Source: a virus
IMG/VR virus record: IMGVR_UViG_3300049032_000090
Coordinates: 1-38,009 of that record
DNA length: 38,009 bases
Direction: 5' to 3' (one strand)
Each line of letters opens with the position of its first letter. Position 1 is the first letter of the stretch. This document shows, piece by piece, positions 19,168 through 27,006 of this stretch. The notes below the pieces were generated by a model. That model did not search any database, was not told the DNA's origin, and saw only the letters and a program-made list of their open reading frames with translations. The position numbers were made by a program, and so were the translations under genes.

Positions 19168-21479
19168 ACAATGAGGTAGTAGGCGCGGTCCAGTACGACG
19201 CCAAGATCAATACCAGCCAGCTAAAGTCTTCGGCTACTCAGGCTGACTCTATCGTCCGTGACTCCGTGAACAAGACGGACGGGGCGATAAAGAAGTCCAC
19301 GCAGAGCATGAAGAACAGTCTTGATTCTGTTCCTGGCAGCATCGCGGCCATCGGTGGAGCGTATCTGTCCATACAGGGACTCAAGACCTTCCTTACTGAA
19401 TCAGTCAACGAGGCCAACCGCTTCCAAGCTTCAATGCTGGGGCTCACGACAGTAGCCAATGCCTTCGGACAGAGTTCAGGTGGAGCGCGTGAAGCAGCTC
19501 GACAGCTTGCAGCAGATGGACTCATGCCACTTGCGGATGCAGCGACGAGCCTAAAGAACCTCTTAGCTACTGGTTTCAGCCTTGATGAGGCGATCACCCT
19601 TATTACCCGATTCAAAGACACCGCGGCCTTCGGTCGTCAGAGTGCACTTGCCTTCGGTGAATCTATCCGTGGAGCAACAGAAGGTATCAAGAACGGCAAC
19701 TCAATCCTGGTGGACAACGCGGGTGTAACCAAGAACCTATCTGTGATCCTTCAGGAAGCCGGCAAGAGCCAGCAAGACGTCATGAACATAACGTCAGATG
19801 CTTCCGTGCGCCAAGCGCTTTATACAGGCCTGCTCAGAGAGACGAACGCTCAACTCGGTGATGCTTCACGGCTAGCGCAGACTGCGGCCGGATCTGATTC
19901 ACGATTGGCAACTGAGACCCAATACCTCATGGCACGCGTCGGTGAATTAGCCAATACAATTCGCCAGCCACTAGTGAATGGTCTGACCGAATTTATAGCT
20001 ACCAACCAACAGGCAATCATCACTATCGGTTCAGGCGTCGTAGCCTTCGCTGGGTTTGCTGGTGGCGCGTACCTGGGCGTGAAGGCCATCGGAGTACTGA
20101 AGCTAGCTCTCACCTCCCTTATCAAGCATCCTGCCATCGCCATCCTGGGAGCTGTTTTCGGCCTGTTCGCTGGAGCAGTCATCGACAACATGATCAGCGG
20201 ACTAGAAGAGTCAGGCGACAAGATGTTCGACTTCGGAGATGCCACAGGTGGAGCAGCGGAAAACGTCAAGGGCCTCACGAAAGAGAGCGGCAAACTCGAG
20301 AAGCAGCTCAGCAAGATTGACGATCAGATAGCCAAGACCAACCGGGACTTCAACGAGTCCTTAGCTGAGATGGTCAGGGGACATCAGGACACGATCAAGT
20401 CGATTACGAAGCAGCTCAAAGATGAGAATGCTGACTACAAGAAGGCGTACGACGATAGGTTGTCCAAGTTCTCCAAGGAGCAGTCTGAAGAAGCGAAGAC
20501 CCACCAGTCCAAGGTGAGCAAGCTTCAAGCTCAAATCGACTTCCTACGCCGCTACAGCAACGCATCTAACCGAACGCAGCTATCAGAGCTTGAGTTTGCC
20601 TTGGCTAAAGAGAACAACGAGTACGCGACTAAGTTTGCCGAGCGACAGGCTAAGTACGACGAAGATGCAGCGTACGAAAAGTCCAAGCATGACGAACGCA
20701 CTTTGGATCTGCAGACGCGCCTCAACGCTGAGACTGCGTTACTAGACAAGCACGCGGTTGATGTTGCCTCTATACGTGACGTGATTTTGCTCGATGAGAT
20801 CGAGAAGCTCAAACGAAGCCGTAATGAACAGCTAGCATCCCTCAAACAGCAGCGCCTCGATGCGATAGAGGGCAACGCCAGGACGGGTGCGGCTGGTGGA
20901 CAGGCTTTCTCAGATGCCTATCTCTCGAAGCTCAACAACATGAATACGAAGGCCATTGGCAAGACAAAAAGCGTGGACTTCATGCAGAGCCTCGTTGACG
21001 AGGTGAGCAAGGTTGATTGGATCAGAAAAGCCCAAGACAACTTTGCGCGTAACTGGGAAGCCAACGGCGGTGACTTTTTCAAGCCGATGAAAGATTCTCT
21101 CAAGAGGACTATGGACTTCTCTATAGAGGTCGGTAAACATTCGAACCCAACCAAGGGACTGTTCAAGGTCTTCGGTTTTTCAAGTGGCGGCTTCACAGGA
21201 CGGGGCGGAGTAGACGAGCCAGCGGGCATCGTGCACCGTGGCGAGTATGTCCTACCGCAAAGGTTGGTCAATCAATCAACTGGCTTGCCTGATCTCGATG
21301 CGTTGGTGGGTTCAAGTAGTAGCCCTGCATCATCGACCAGCACAGTCGTCAACGTAAATCTGTCGGGCATCATGACCAGCTCTGCCGCAGATGAACGAGC
21401 CATCGCGAAACGCCTCATCGAAAGGGTGAATGAAGAACTAAGGGCTAAGGGCCGCCAAGAAATAGGAGTCGCCGCATGA
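19164..21479 (+). CDS. Tape measure protein
   Basis: The 771-residue tail-length and DNA-ejection protein has an N-terminal helical part with the repeated AREAARQLAADGLMPLADAA block (about 105-130), hydrophobic membrane-like segments (about 290-345: VVAFAGFAGGAYLGV and AIAILGAVFGLFAGAVI), and a long coiled coil (about 370-580, Lys/Glu/Gln-rich). The conserved C-terminal signature is GGFTGRGGVDEPAGIVHRGE (about 674-693). At roughly 1.5 angstrom per residue it implies a tail of about 110-120 nm. It starts at ATG 19164 inside the chaperone stop. Confidence 0.93.
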   Translation: MNNEVVGAVQYDAKINTSQLKSSATQADSIVRDSVNKTDGAIKKSTQSMKNSLDSVPGSIAAIGGAYLSIQGLKTFLTESVNEANRFQASMLGLTTVANAFGQSSGGAREAARQLAADGLMPLADAATSLKNLLATGFSLDEAITLITRFKDTAAFGRQSALAFGESIRGATEGIKNGNSILVDNAGVTKNLSVILQEAGKSQQDVMNITSDASVRQALYTGLLRETNAQLGDASRLAQTAAGSDSRLATETQYLMARVGELANTIRQPLVNGLTEFIATNQQAIITIGSGVVAFAGFAGGAYLGVKAIGVLKLALTSLIKHPAIAILGAVFGLFAGAVIDNMISGLEESGDKMFDFGDATGGAAENVKGLTKESGKLEKQLSKIDDQIAKTNRDFNESLAEMVRGHQDTIKSITKQLKDENADYKKAYDDRLSKFSKEQSEEAKTHQSKVSKLQAQIDFLRRYSNASNRTQLSELEFALAKENNEYATKFAERQAKYDEDAAYEKSKHDERTLDLQTRLNAETALLDKHAVDVASIRDVILLDEIEKLKRSRNEQLASLKQQRLDAIEGNARTGAAGGQAFSDAYLSKLNNMNTKAIGKTKSVDFMQSLVDEVSKVDWIRKAQDNFARNWEANGGDFFKPMKDSLKRTMDFSIEVGKHSNPTKGLFKVFGFSSGGFTGRGGVDEPAGIVHRGEYVLPQRLVNQSTGLPDLDALVGSSSSPASSTSTVVNVNLSGIMTSSAADERAIAKRLIERVNEELRAKGRQEIGVAA

Positions 21480-21859
21480 TAACCATCCAACTAACCGACG
21501 ATACGACCAGCCTGACGCTTCCATTACTTGAGGTTCCAGTCAGTGAGCAAACAATTGAGAATGCCACGGACGTTCAGACGCTGGATTACAACGTATACAC
21601 CGATTTCATCGCTCGTAAGCGTCTTTGGTCGCACACATGGGCAACTTTGTCTGAGAGCGACTACAACGCGTTACGCGGCTTCTACGACCGTCAGTTCACT
21701 ACGTTCAAGTACCCGCGCATAACCATCGACCATTACGCGGTGACGGATGTCCCAGTAAGGATGACTCTCAACACCAAGGAGATCATCAGTCATGGCGGTG
21801 AGGTATCCAATGTTCAGGTGGGCCTACGAGAGACAGCGCAGCTACCAGGAGCGGGTTGA
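21476..21859 (+). CDS. Distal tail-like protein
   Basis: ATG 21476 overlaps the tape measure stop (ATGA). The 127-residue product is beta-rich and contains RKRLWSHTWATLSESDYNAL and FYDRQFTTFKYP, a pattern common in short proteins just after the tape measure that link the tube to the baseplate. Its stop overlaps the next start (TGATG). Assignment is by position and pattern. Confidence 0.65.
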   Translation: MITIQLTDDTTSLTLPLLEVPVSEQTIENATDVQTLDYNVYTDFIARKRLWSHTWATLSESDYNALRGFYDRQFTTFKYPRITIDHYAVTDVPVRMTLNTKEIISHGGEVSNVQVGLRETAQLPGAG

Positions 21860-23406
21860 TGCAGGTTGTCCCTCCGTCCTTCACCGACCATGCACAAGGG
21901 CAGCTAAGGAAACTTAGCTGGGGCCTTCGTATGTCCTTTGACAAGGCGTTCAACGAAGACACCGTGTTCTTCAAGCTGGACAGTTCACTACTTGACGGTC
22001 CAGACATCTTGCAGCCGTCATCCGATAACCCAATCCAGCAGTGGGATCGCTACGATTACCAAGCCTTCACTGATCGAGTGATCATGATGGAGTGGAGCCG
22101 CGAGCTTGAGTTTCCTGACTCAGTCATTTCCGCAATGGCCGACTTCTCGGTGGATAACCACGATGACTACTTCAGCCCTAACTCGGGCTCTCCAATAGAT
22201 CAGTTCATCTTGCCTAAGCGTCCGGTGAGGTTGCTATCAGGGTTCAACAACATCAACATCCCGCAGTTCGTCGGCCTGACAGAAAAGATGCCAGTTCTTG
22301 ACGACGCGAGTAAGACTGCTTCGTTTCACGCCATCGACTTCCTGTCTCAGATGTTCAAGATGCCCGTCACCAGTACAGTAGCGATGCAAAATGCCCGAAC
22401 AGATCAGGTTCTAGTAAAGATCTTCGATCAGTTTGGACTGGCGCCTGAGCAATACAACCTACCTGTATGTCGCAACATCATCCCCTTTGTATTCTTCGAG
22501 AAGGGTGCACTTGCAGGCGATGTGATCCGACAGCTTATGCAGGCCGAGATGGGGAATCTATGGCTAGACGAGCAAGGCATCATCCAGCTAGATCCTCGTG
22601 TAACGCCTGTCCTAGACCCCGTCTACACATTCGATGAGTCCAACGTCATCGACATCAAGACCAACGGCGATAGCAAGATCATCAACACGGTGAAGATCTA
22701 CGCGGATATACGAGAGGTGCAGGACTACCAAGTTGTCTTCAGTAAGACGGCTTCTGACAGCAATCTCTTCGTCATCGCCCCTGGGGAATCTCGAGAGTTT
22801 GAAGCGGATCTACAAGACCCATGCCTGTCTATAGCGACTCCCACATTCGGCATTGGTTCGGGAGCCTCGTGGTTCACAGGAGAGACGACATTAGGAGCCT
22901 CTGTAGGTACTGGACTAACAGTGACAGCGCACGAGCTTAGAACCAACTCTTACGTCTTCACGATCGCCAACGCCAATGCTTTTGCCGTGAACATAGATCA
23001 AGTCGAGTTGTGGGGAGAGCCAGCCAAAGTAGTTGACTCGATCTCCTACGTCGAAAGAGATGAAGGCAGCATCATCAAGTTTGAGGAGAACGTGATCGAG
23101 TTCGATAACCCGTTCATACAAAGCGTCGAGCAGTGCGACTCGCTGGCCTTTTCCATTATTGAACAGTTCTCTAGGTACGCGAACGAGGTTGAGATGACAG
23201 TGAAGGGCCACCCCGCCCTACAACTGGGGGACATCATCGATCTTGACGTGAAGACCTACGTGGGCTTGTACAAGATCATCAAGACGTACAACCGACTCCA
23301 GGACGGCTGCTATACGCAGATCATCACGGCCCGCAAGGTGCTTGAAAGCCCATGGTTCGTACTAGATAAATCACTGCTAGACGGCGACGACTTACTAACA
23401 ATCTAA
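21859..23406 (+). CDS. Baseplate hub / minor tail protein
   Basis: The 515-residue product follows the distal tail protein and has the size and mixed beta pattern of siphovirus hub or tail-associated proteins (FSVDNHDDYFSPNSGSPIDQ, YKIIKTYNRLQDGCYTQIIT). The two ends carry the same short motif, FKLDSSLLDGPDIL near residue 38 and FVLDKSLLDGDDLL at the C-terminus. This suggests strand exchange or an interaction tag. ATG 21859 is chosen over the TTG just before it. No peptidase motif is seen. Confidence 0.7.
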   Translation: MQVVPPSFTDHAQGQLRKLSWGLRMSFDKAFNEDTVFFKLDSSLLDGPDILQPSSDNPIQQWDRYDYQAFTDRVIMMEWSRELEFPDSVISAMADFSVDNHDDYFSPNSGSPIDQFILPKRPVRLLSGFNNINIPQFVGLTEKMPVLDDASKTASFHAIDFLSQMFKMPVTSTVAMQNARTDQVLVKIFDQFGLAPEQYNLPVCRNIIPFVFFEKGALAGDVIRQLMQAEMGNLWLDEQGIIQLDPRVTPVLDPVYTFDESNVIDIKTNGDSKIINTVKIYADIREVQDYQVVFSKTASDSNLFVIAPGESREFEADLQDPCLSIATPTFGIGSGASWFTGETTLGASVGTGLTVTAHELRTNSYVFTIANANAFAVNIDQVELWGEPAKVVDSISYVERDEGSIIKFEENVIEFDNPFIQSVEQCDSLAFSIIEQFSRYANEVEMTVKGHPALQLGDIIDLDVKTYVGLYKIIKTYNRLQDGCYTQIITARKVLESPWFVLDKSLLDGDDLLTI

Positions 23407-23416
23407 AGGAGGTGAT

Positions 23417-24196
23417 ATGGCAGATATTCAATACAAAGGACAAAAAGCAATAAGCAGCTCCAATGGCCGGCTTCGCATAGAAGAGGGAAACAACCGCCTC
23501 ATCAGTAATGACGGCAATTCGGACATCCTACTCATAGGTGATCGAGGCGACGGCGCGGGCATTGTCGTGGATCTTGCGAGGCCAGGAGTAGACGTGAAGA
23601 CAGCTACCGTCAACGACCTGGTCTTTTCCAGCCGCTTCAACCTCTACAAAATCATCCACCTTGGTCGTGTCATCGCACCGACGCCGAGGAATGCCACTGT
23701 GACGCTCAGCGGCAACAACATAGGCTACGTCTTTGAGTTCTTCATCGATTTGTTTGCAGGGGACACGTCTCAGCAGCTCTACGGAGAGCTCCTAATCAAC
23801 TTCTGTTGGGACACGACGAAGCGACCTTTCTCTGGCTCGGGTGTCTTCTACGACGACGGGACCAATAAGGTCAACTACCAATGGTCTTGCGGCAACAAAT
23901 CAAACACGCCCTATCTGTTCGTTAGGTATGAGCTGCGTCTGATGGCCGGAACATTTTCCTTTAATCCGTTCACCAGTACACGGTTCCCGTTTAGGACTGA
24001 CGTCTACTACCAAGTGGCCAATATGACGCAAGGATTCGTATTCGGCATGGGAGGCGGCGGTGTGGGAGATGGCAAGTTCTACTTCCTTGACCGCATCTAC
24101 TACAACCCAGATGGAAGCGTCAAAACCGCCCTAGCGTCGTCAACTGTTGAGTTCGTTAATGGAGACTGGGCCTATTTCCCAGCAAATAAGGGTTAA
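23417..24196 (+). CDS. Tail fibre / receptor-binding candidate
   Basis: AAAGGAGGTGAT precedes ATG 23417 closely. The 259-residue product begins with a short charged head (YKGQKAISSSNGRLRIEEGN) and continues as a beta-rich domain with many aromatic residues (YVFEFFIDLF, RTDVYYQVANMTQGFVFGMG, GKFYFLDRIYYNPDG). A small N-terminal attachment part plus an aromatic beta domain fits a receptor-binding protein. It is proposed from position and composition. Confidence 0.6.
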   Translation: MADIQYKGQKAISSSNGRLRIEEGNNRLISNDGNSDILLIGDRGDGAGIVVDLARPGVDVKTATVNDLVFSSRFNLYKIIHLGRVIAPTPRNATVTLSGNNIGYVFEFFIDLFAGDTSQQLYGELLINFCWDTTKRPFSGSGVFYDDGTNKVNYQWSCGNKSNTPYLFVRYELRLMAGTFSFNPFTSTRFPFRTDVYYQVANMTQGFVFGMGGGGVGDGKFYFLDRIYYNPDGSVKTALASSTVEFVNGDWAYFPANKG

Positions 24197-24206
24197 AGGA
24201 GGCGAT

Positions 24207-24512
24207 ATGGATCAAACACGCGCATTTTACTACTGGGCAATAATCAATCACTCGGAGTTCGAGTTCATAGGTGACAAATACAGGATCGCCCGTCAGCAGC
24301 TTCAGGACTTCCATGCCCTGGTCACTGAACTGCTAGAAAGTCGAGATCCCTCTTTAGCTGGTCAGGAGCTTCCCCCATACCCTCTAGGTGAGATCGATGA
24401 CGCTTATTGGAGCGATCTAGAAACAACTAGAGACTGCCTGAAAGAGACGCTTGATAACGTTCCAGATGGAGGCTCCCTCTACTACGTCGGAAATACGCAT
24501 TTGTTACAATAG
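24207..24512 (+). CDS. Small tail-region protein, 101 aa
   Basis: ATG 24207 has AAAGGAGG 5 nt upstream; the longer in-frame start at 24147 lies inside the previous gene and is rejected. The helical product begins MDQTRAFYYWAIINHSEFEF and ends GGSLYYVGNTHLLQ, with acidic middle residues. A fibre chaperone or accessory role is possible from its place between two fibre-like genes. No family is recognised. The next promoter overlaps its last codons. Confidence 0.6.
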   Translation: MDQTRAFYYWAIINHSEFEFIGDKYRIARQQLQDFHALVTELLESRDPSLAGQELPPYPLGEIDDAYWSDLETTRDCLKETLDNVPDGGSLYYVGNTHLLQ

Positions 24513-24521
24513 AAATAGATA
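24500..24521 (+). promoter_or_regulatory. Late-type promoter of the distal tail/lysis unit
   Basis: TTGTTACAATAGAAATAGAT has the extended -10 TG-T-TACAAT (24505-24510) and the conserved AAATAGA start region. It overlaps the end of the upstream gene and drives the genes from 24540. Confidence 0.7.
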
Positions 24522-24539
24522 AACAAGGAACAACTGAAT

Positions 24540-25055
24540 ATGTCATTACCCAACCCAGGAATGGATTTCGATCCGCTTACCACGCTACCAGCCGCAATGT
24601 TGGACCAAATGGTTGAAAACATTGAGGCTTTGGCGGATGGAACTGGACTTGATGACTTAGCAGTAACCAAGGATAAGATCGACTTCTCTAGTTTCGATAT
24701 TGCAGCCGCCTCGGGAGTAGTTACCACAACAACGAGCGGTCCTTTCGTATCAGCGGGTATCTCTGTAACTCTGACTGTCAGAACTCGAGTCAAGGTTCAC
24801 ATCAGCGGTGGTATGTACAATTCCGTTTCTGGGAATGACACTCGTTTGAGCTTCGCACTGTCGGGTGCTAACACCCTTGCCGCTAATATCTCCCGCGCAA
24901 TACAGACCTCTGGCTCGACGGGCTGGGTTATTGGACGAACCATTGTTCTTACTGGACTCACACCCGGCGTTACAACATTTACTTTGATGAAATCAGTGTC
25001 AGCTGGTACAGGCACGTATTTCGCTGATCCTGCCATCATCGTGGAACCATATTAG
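24540..25055 (+). CDS. Tail fibre-like structural protein
   Basis: The 171-residue product opens MSLPNPGMDFDPLTTLPAAM and MVENIEALADGTGLDD, a tail-fibre head pattern seen in environmental phages. The rest is a Thr/Ser/Gly-rich beta domain (VVTTTTSGPFVSAGISVTLT, GNDTRLSFALSGANTLAANI). ATG 24540 has AAGGAA upstream. A carbohydrate- or envelope-binding tip is inferred from fold pattern only. Confidence 0.65.
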   Translation: MSLPNPGMDFDPLTTLPAAMLDQMVENIEALADGTGLDDLAVTKDKIDFSSFDIAAASGVVTTTTSGPFVSAGISVTLTVRTRVKVHISGGMYNSVSGNDTRLSFALSGANTLAANISRAIQTSGSTGWVIGRTIVLTGLTPGVTTFTLMKSVSAGTGTYFADPAIIVEPY

Positions 25056-25066
25056 GTCGGATTGCT

Positions 25067-25111
25067 ATGAACCAAAGACAAAATCAACAGTCAAAGGAGA
25101 CGATGGTATGA
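25067..25111 (+). CDS. 14-codon mini-frame overlapping the next start
   Basis: ATG 25067 to TGA 25109-25111 encodes MNQRQNQQSKETMV, and its stop overlaps the ATG of the next gene (ATGA at 25108). It could be a coupling leader. It has no clear ribosome binding site, and its length makes it weak. Confidence 0.25.
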   Translation: MNQRQNQQSKETMV

Positions 25112-25524
25112 GCGATAGCACTGTTCTTATCGCCGTTCTCAGCGTCCTAGGCTCGGTCATCGCAATCGTGGCATCTGTTGTCGGCGTCATGATCTGGATT
25201 GTTAAGCGTATGGATAAGCGTCAAGACACGACAATAGATAAGAACACAAACGCCATCGAAAAGAGCAACGACGCCTTTCTGACACTGGCGCAATCGATCA
25301 ATAACAGTTCCGCTGCTTCACGTTCACTCGAGGAATCGATCAAGAAGCGTGATGAGCAAGACCGTGAGTTCCAGAAGCATGTTATCGAGAGCTTCACCTC
25401 TCAAAGCAAGCTGTTGCGGAGCATCGTCGAGAAAGCTGATCGAAACCACGATGCCATCGTGAAGAAGCAAACCGTCAAAGTTCAGAACGTCGAGCATCAG
25501 ACTGTCGTGGAGACACTTAGCTGA
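25108..25524 (+). CDS. Membrane-anchored coiled-coil protein of the lysis region
   Basis: The 138-residue product has one N-terminal membrane helix (about 5-30, IAVLSVLGSVIAIVASVVGV) and a long charged helix (about 35-130) predicted as coiled coil. AAAGGAGACGATGGT precedes ATG 25108. Its stop overlaps the endolysin start. Size and plan recall XhlA-type lysis partners or spanin-like proteins of Gram-positive phages. The role is inferred from place and topology. Confidence 0.65.
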   Translation: MSDSTVLIAVLSVLGSVIAIVASVVGVMIWIVKRMDKRQDTTIDKNTNAIEKSNDAFLTLAQSINNSSAASRSLEESIKKRDEQDREFQKHVIESFTSQSKLLRSIVEKADRNHDAIVKKQTVKVQNVEHQTVVETLS

Positions 25525-26273
25525 TGCGCTGGCCTCTTGACTCATTCATCATCACCCAGGGATTCCACGGCATCAACAAGGACTTCGGCTACGAGCATTG
25601 GGGAACCGATCTAGCAGCCAATGAAGGTGTAGAGATCAAGGCTCCTGAAAGTGGCGTAATCACTGCTGTCAACAGTGGATGGAAGCCAGGAGGATACTTC
25701 GGCGGCAATTACGTCAAGTTGAGCGGCGACAGCGGCCACAGCTACTACATGGGACATATGAGTGCTGTCTTGGTGAATGGCGGCAACCGCGTCAGCGAAG
25801 GCCAAGTAATCGGCAAGGTTGGATCGACCGGGCAAGCTACTGGCCCTCATGTGCATTTCGAGATGTATAAGGGTGGCGTAGCCGTAAACGCAGAAAACAT
25901 AATCAAGGGGAAAACTATGGTGAAAGTGAATATAGATGTAGCTCGCTGTATGGCGTACTGGGCAGGACGTGATGGCCGTGATGGTCGCGCAAACGCCCGA
26001 AAAGGTGAGACCGACGCTGACTTAGTGAAAATTCACGTGGGACAAGACCTGACATGGGACTACATCTTTGGATGGATGAACAGCGGTGAAATGACGGCGA
26101 ATATCAAGCGGCTCGATGCTGTGTATGCCGAGCGAGATAGTCTCAGGAAGCAAGTAGCTGATCTGAAGGCTCAACTCGCAGTCAAACCTGCACCCACCAC
26201 CGACGCAGAGCAAAAGCTACAAACCATTAAAGACACTGCCAGGAATCTCTTCGCAGAGTTAGGCATTAAGTAA
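25524..26273 (+). CDS. M23-family endolysin
   Basis: The 249-residue product has an N-terminal M23 (LytM-type) metallopeptidase, which cuts peptidoglycan cross-links. Zinc ligands H25 and D29 lie in EHWGTDLA and H111 in GPHVHFE, with H109 catalytic. A linker with GRDGRDGRANARKG leads to a coiled-coil C-terminal part (about 185-249) that may bind the wall or oligomerise. There is no signal peptide, so it needs the holin at 26282. A strong internal ribosome binding site before codon 132 may give the C-terminal part as a separate 118-residue chain. ATG 25524 overlaps the previous stop. Confidence 0.9.
   Translation: MRWPLDSFIITQGFHGINKDFGYEHWGTDLAANEGVEIKAPESGVITAVNSGWKPGGYFGGNYVKLSGDSGHSYYMGHMSAVLVNGGNRVSEGQVIGKVGSTGQATGPHVHFEMYKGGVAVNAENIIKGKTMVKVNIDVARCMAYWAGRDGRDGRANARKGETDADLVKIHVGQDLTWDYIFGWMNSGEMTANIKRLDAVYAERDSLRKQVADLKAQLAVKPAPTTDAEQKLQTIKDTARNLFAELGIK
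25905..25919 (+). promoter_or_regulatory. Internal ribosome binding site and start in the endolysin
   Basis: AAGGGG (25905-25910), 6 nt before in-frame ATG 25917, lies at the boundary between the M23 domain and the C-terminal region. Confidence 0.55.
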
Positions 26274-26281
26274 GGAGGCGT

Positions 26282-26518
26282 ATGACACCAATTACTAAAT
26301 CTCAAGCAATCAAAATCCTAAAAGCACTGGGCTACTCATTTGCGGCGGGCTTCCTAGGAACCCTTACCCTTGTGAGCTTAGATTTCATTCATGCCGCTTC
26401 TCAGGGTACGGCCAGCATTGTCAACCTAACGGTAGCTCTCATCGGCGCAGGGCTCGTCGGCGGCATCAACGCATCCTTCGTAACTATCAAGCAACTGTTC
26501 ACCGACGGCTCTAAATAG
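26282..26518 (+). CDS. Holin
   Basis: The 78-residue product has two membrane segments, YSFAAGFLGTLTLVSLDFI (about 19-37) and LTVALIGAGLVGGINASFV (about 49-67), with a short charged C-terminus. AAGGAGG lies just before ATG 26282, 8 nt after the endolysin gene. Size, topology and position are those of a two-helix holin, which times lysis by opening the membrane to the endolysin. Confidence 0.8.
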   Translation: MTPITKSQAIKILKALGYSFAAGFLGTLTLVSLDFIHAASQGTASIVNLTVALIGAGLVGGINASFVTIKQLFTDGSK

Positions 26519-26585
26519 CTCGCTATTGCCTGCTAGCAGGCTCCAAGAGCTTTCCTAAGCCAAAACATGACTATAGACCCATCTA

Positions 26586-26614
26586 AGACCTACCGCGTTG
26601 CTGTAGGTCTTTTT
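26586..26614 (+). terminator. Terminator of the late operon
   Basis: AGACCTAC and GTAGGTCT (26586-26610) form an 8-bp stem followed by five T. It ends the structural/lysis transcript before lsr2. Confidence 0.85.
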
Positions 26615-26626
26615 AGCGCGTAGTCT
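26598..26626 (+). promoter_or_regulatory. Leaderless promoter of the lsr2-like gene
   Basis: TTGCTG (26598-26603) and TAGTCT (26621-26626) are spaced 17 nt, and the -10 ends 7 nt before ATG 26634, which has no Shine-Dalgarno. The -35 lies in the loop of the upstream terminator. Confidence 0.6.
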
Positions 26627-26633
26627 TCTATCC

Positions 26634-26963
26634 ATGGCAATCAAAACTATTCGCATGGATGACATCGACGGTACGCCCGATGCAGAGTCTTACTCGTTCG
26701 CTCTGAACGGTGAGCAGTACGACATTGATCTTTCAAAAGACAACTTTGAAAAGCTACAAGCTGCTCTTGCTCCTTATGTGAAGGTTGCCGCTAAAGCCAC
26801 TTCACGAGTACCGCGTGAAGCCAGCGCCTCAACGAGCCGCAACTCTAGCAATAAAGAAGAGCTTCAGAAGATCCGCCAGTGGGCTAAGGACAACGGCTAC
26901 GAGGTTTCGGAACGTGGCCGCGTGGCGCAGTCCATCCAGGATGCCTACCACGCAGCTAACTAG
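26634..26963 (+). CDS. lsr2: Lsr2-family nucleoid-associated protein
   Basis: The 109-residue product resembles actinobacterial Lsr2, an H-NS-like silencer of AT-rich foreign DNA. The N-terminal dimerisation domain begins MAIKTIRMDDIDGTPDAESY and includes NGEQYDIDLSKDNFEKLQAA. A Ser/Arg-rich linker leads to the C-terminal domain IRQWAKDNGYEVSERGRVAQ followed by SIQDAYHAAN. The canonical AT-hook motif RGR is present. Actinophages carry such genes, probably to manage host silencing or lysogeny. The leaderless start and its own promoter set it apart from the lysis operon. It is the strongest single pointer to an actinobacterial-type host. Confidence 0.9.
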   Translation: MAIKTIRMDDIDGTPDAESYSFALNGEQYDIDLSKDNFEKLQAALAPYVKVAAKATSRVPREASASTSRNSSNKEELQKIRQWAKDNGYEVSERGRVAQSIQDAYHAAN

Positions 26964-26965
26964 CG

Positions 26966-27005
26966 CATAGAAAAGCCCCGCCAATATGGACGGGGCTTTT
27001 CTATG
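26966..27005. terminator. Bidirectional terminator
   Basis: CATAGAAAAGCCCCG (26966-26980) and CGGGGCTTTTCTATG (26991-27005) form a perfect 15-bp stem with T/A flanks on both sides, between the convergent lsr2 and ATPase genes. Confidence 0.88.
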
Positions 27006-27006
27006 T

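Noticed and set aside
24147-24206. Long frame start at 24147
   Set aside because: It lies inside the preceding fibre-like gene; ATG 24207 has AAAGGAGG at the right distance.
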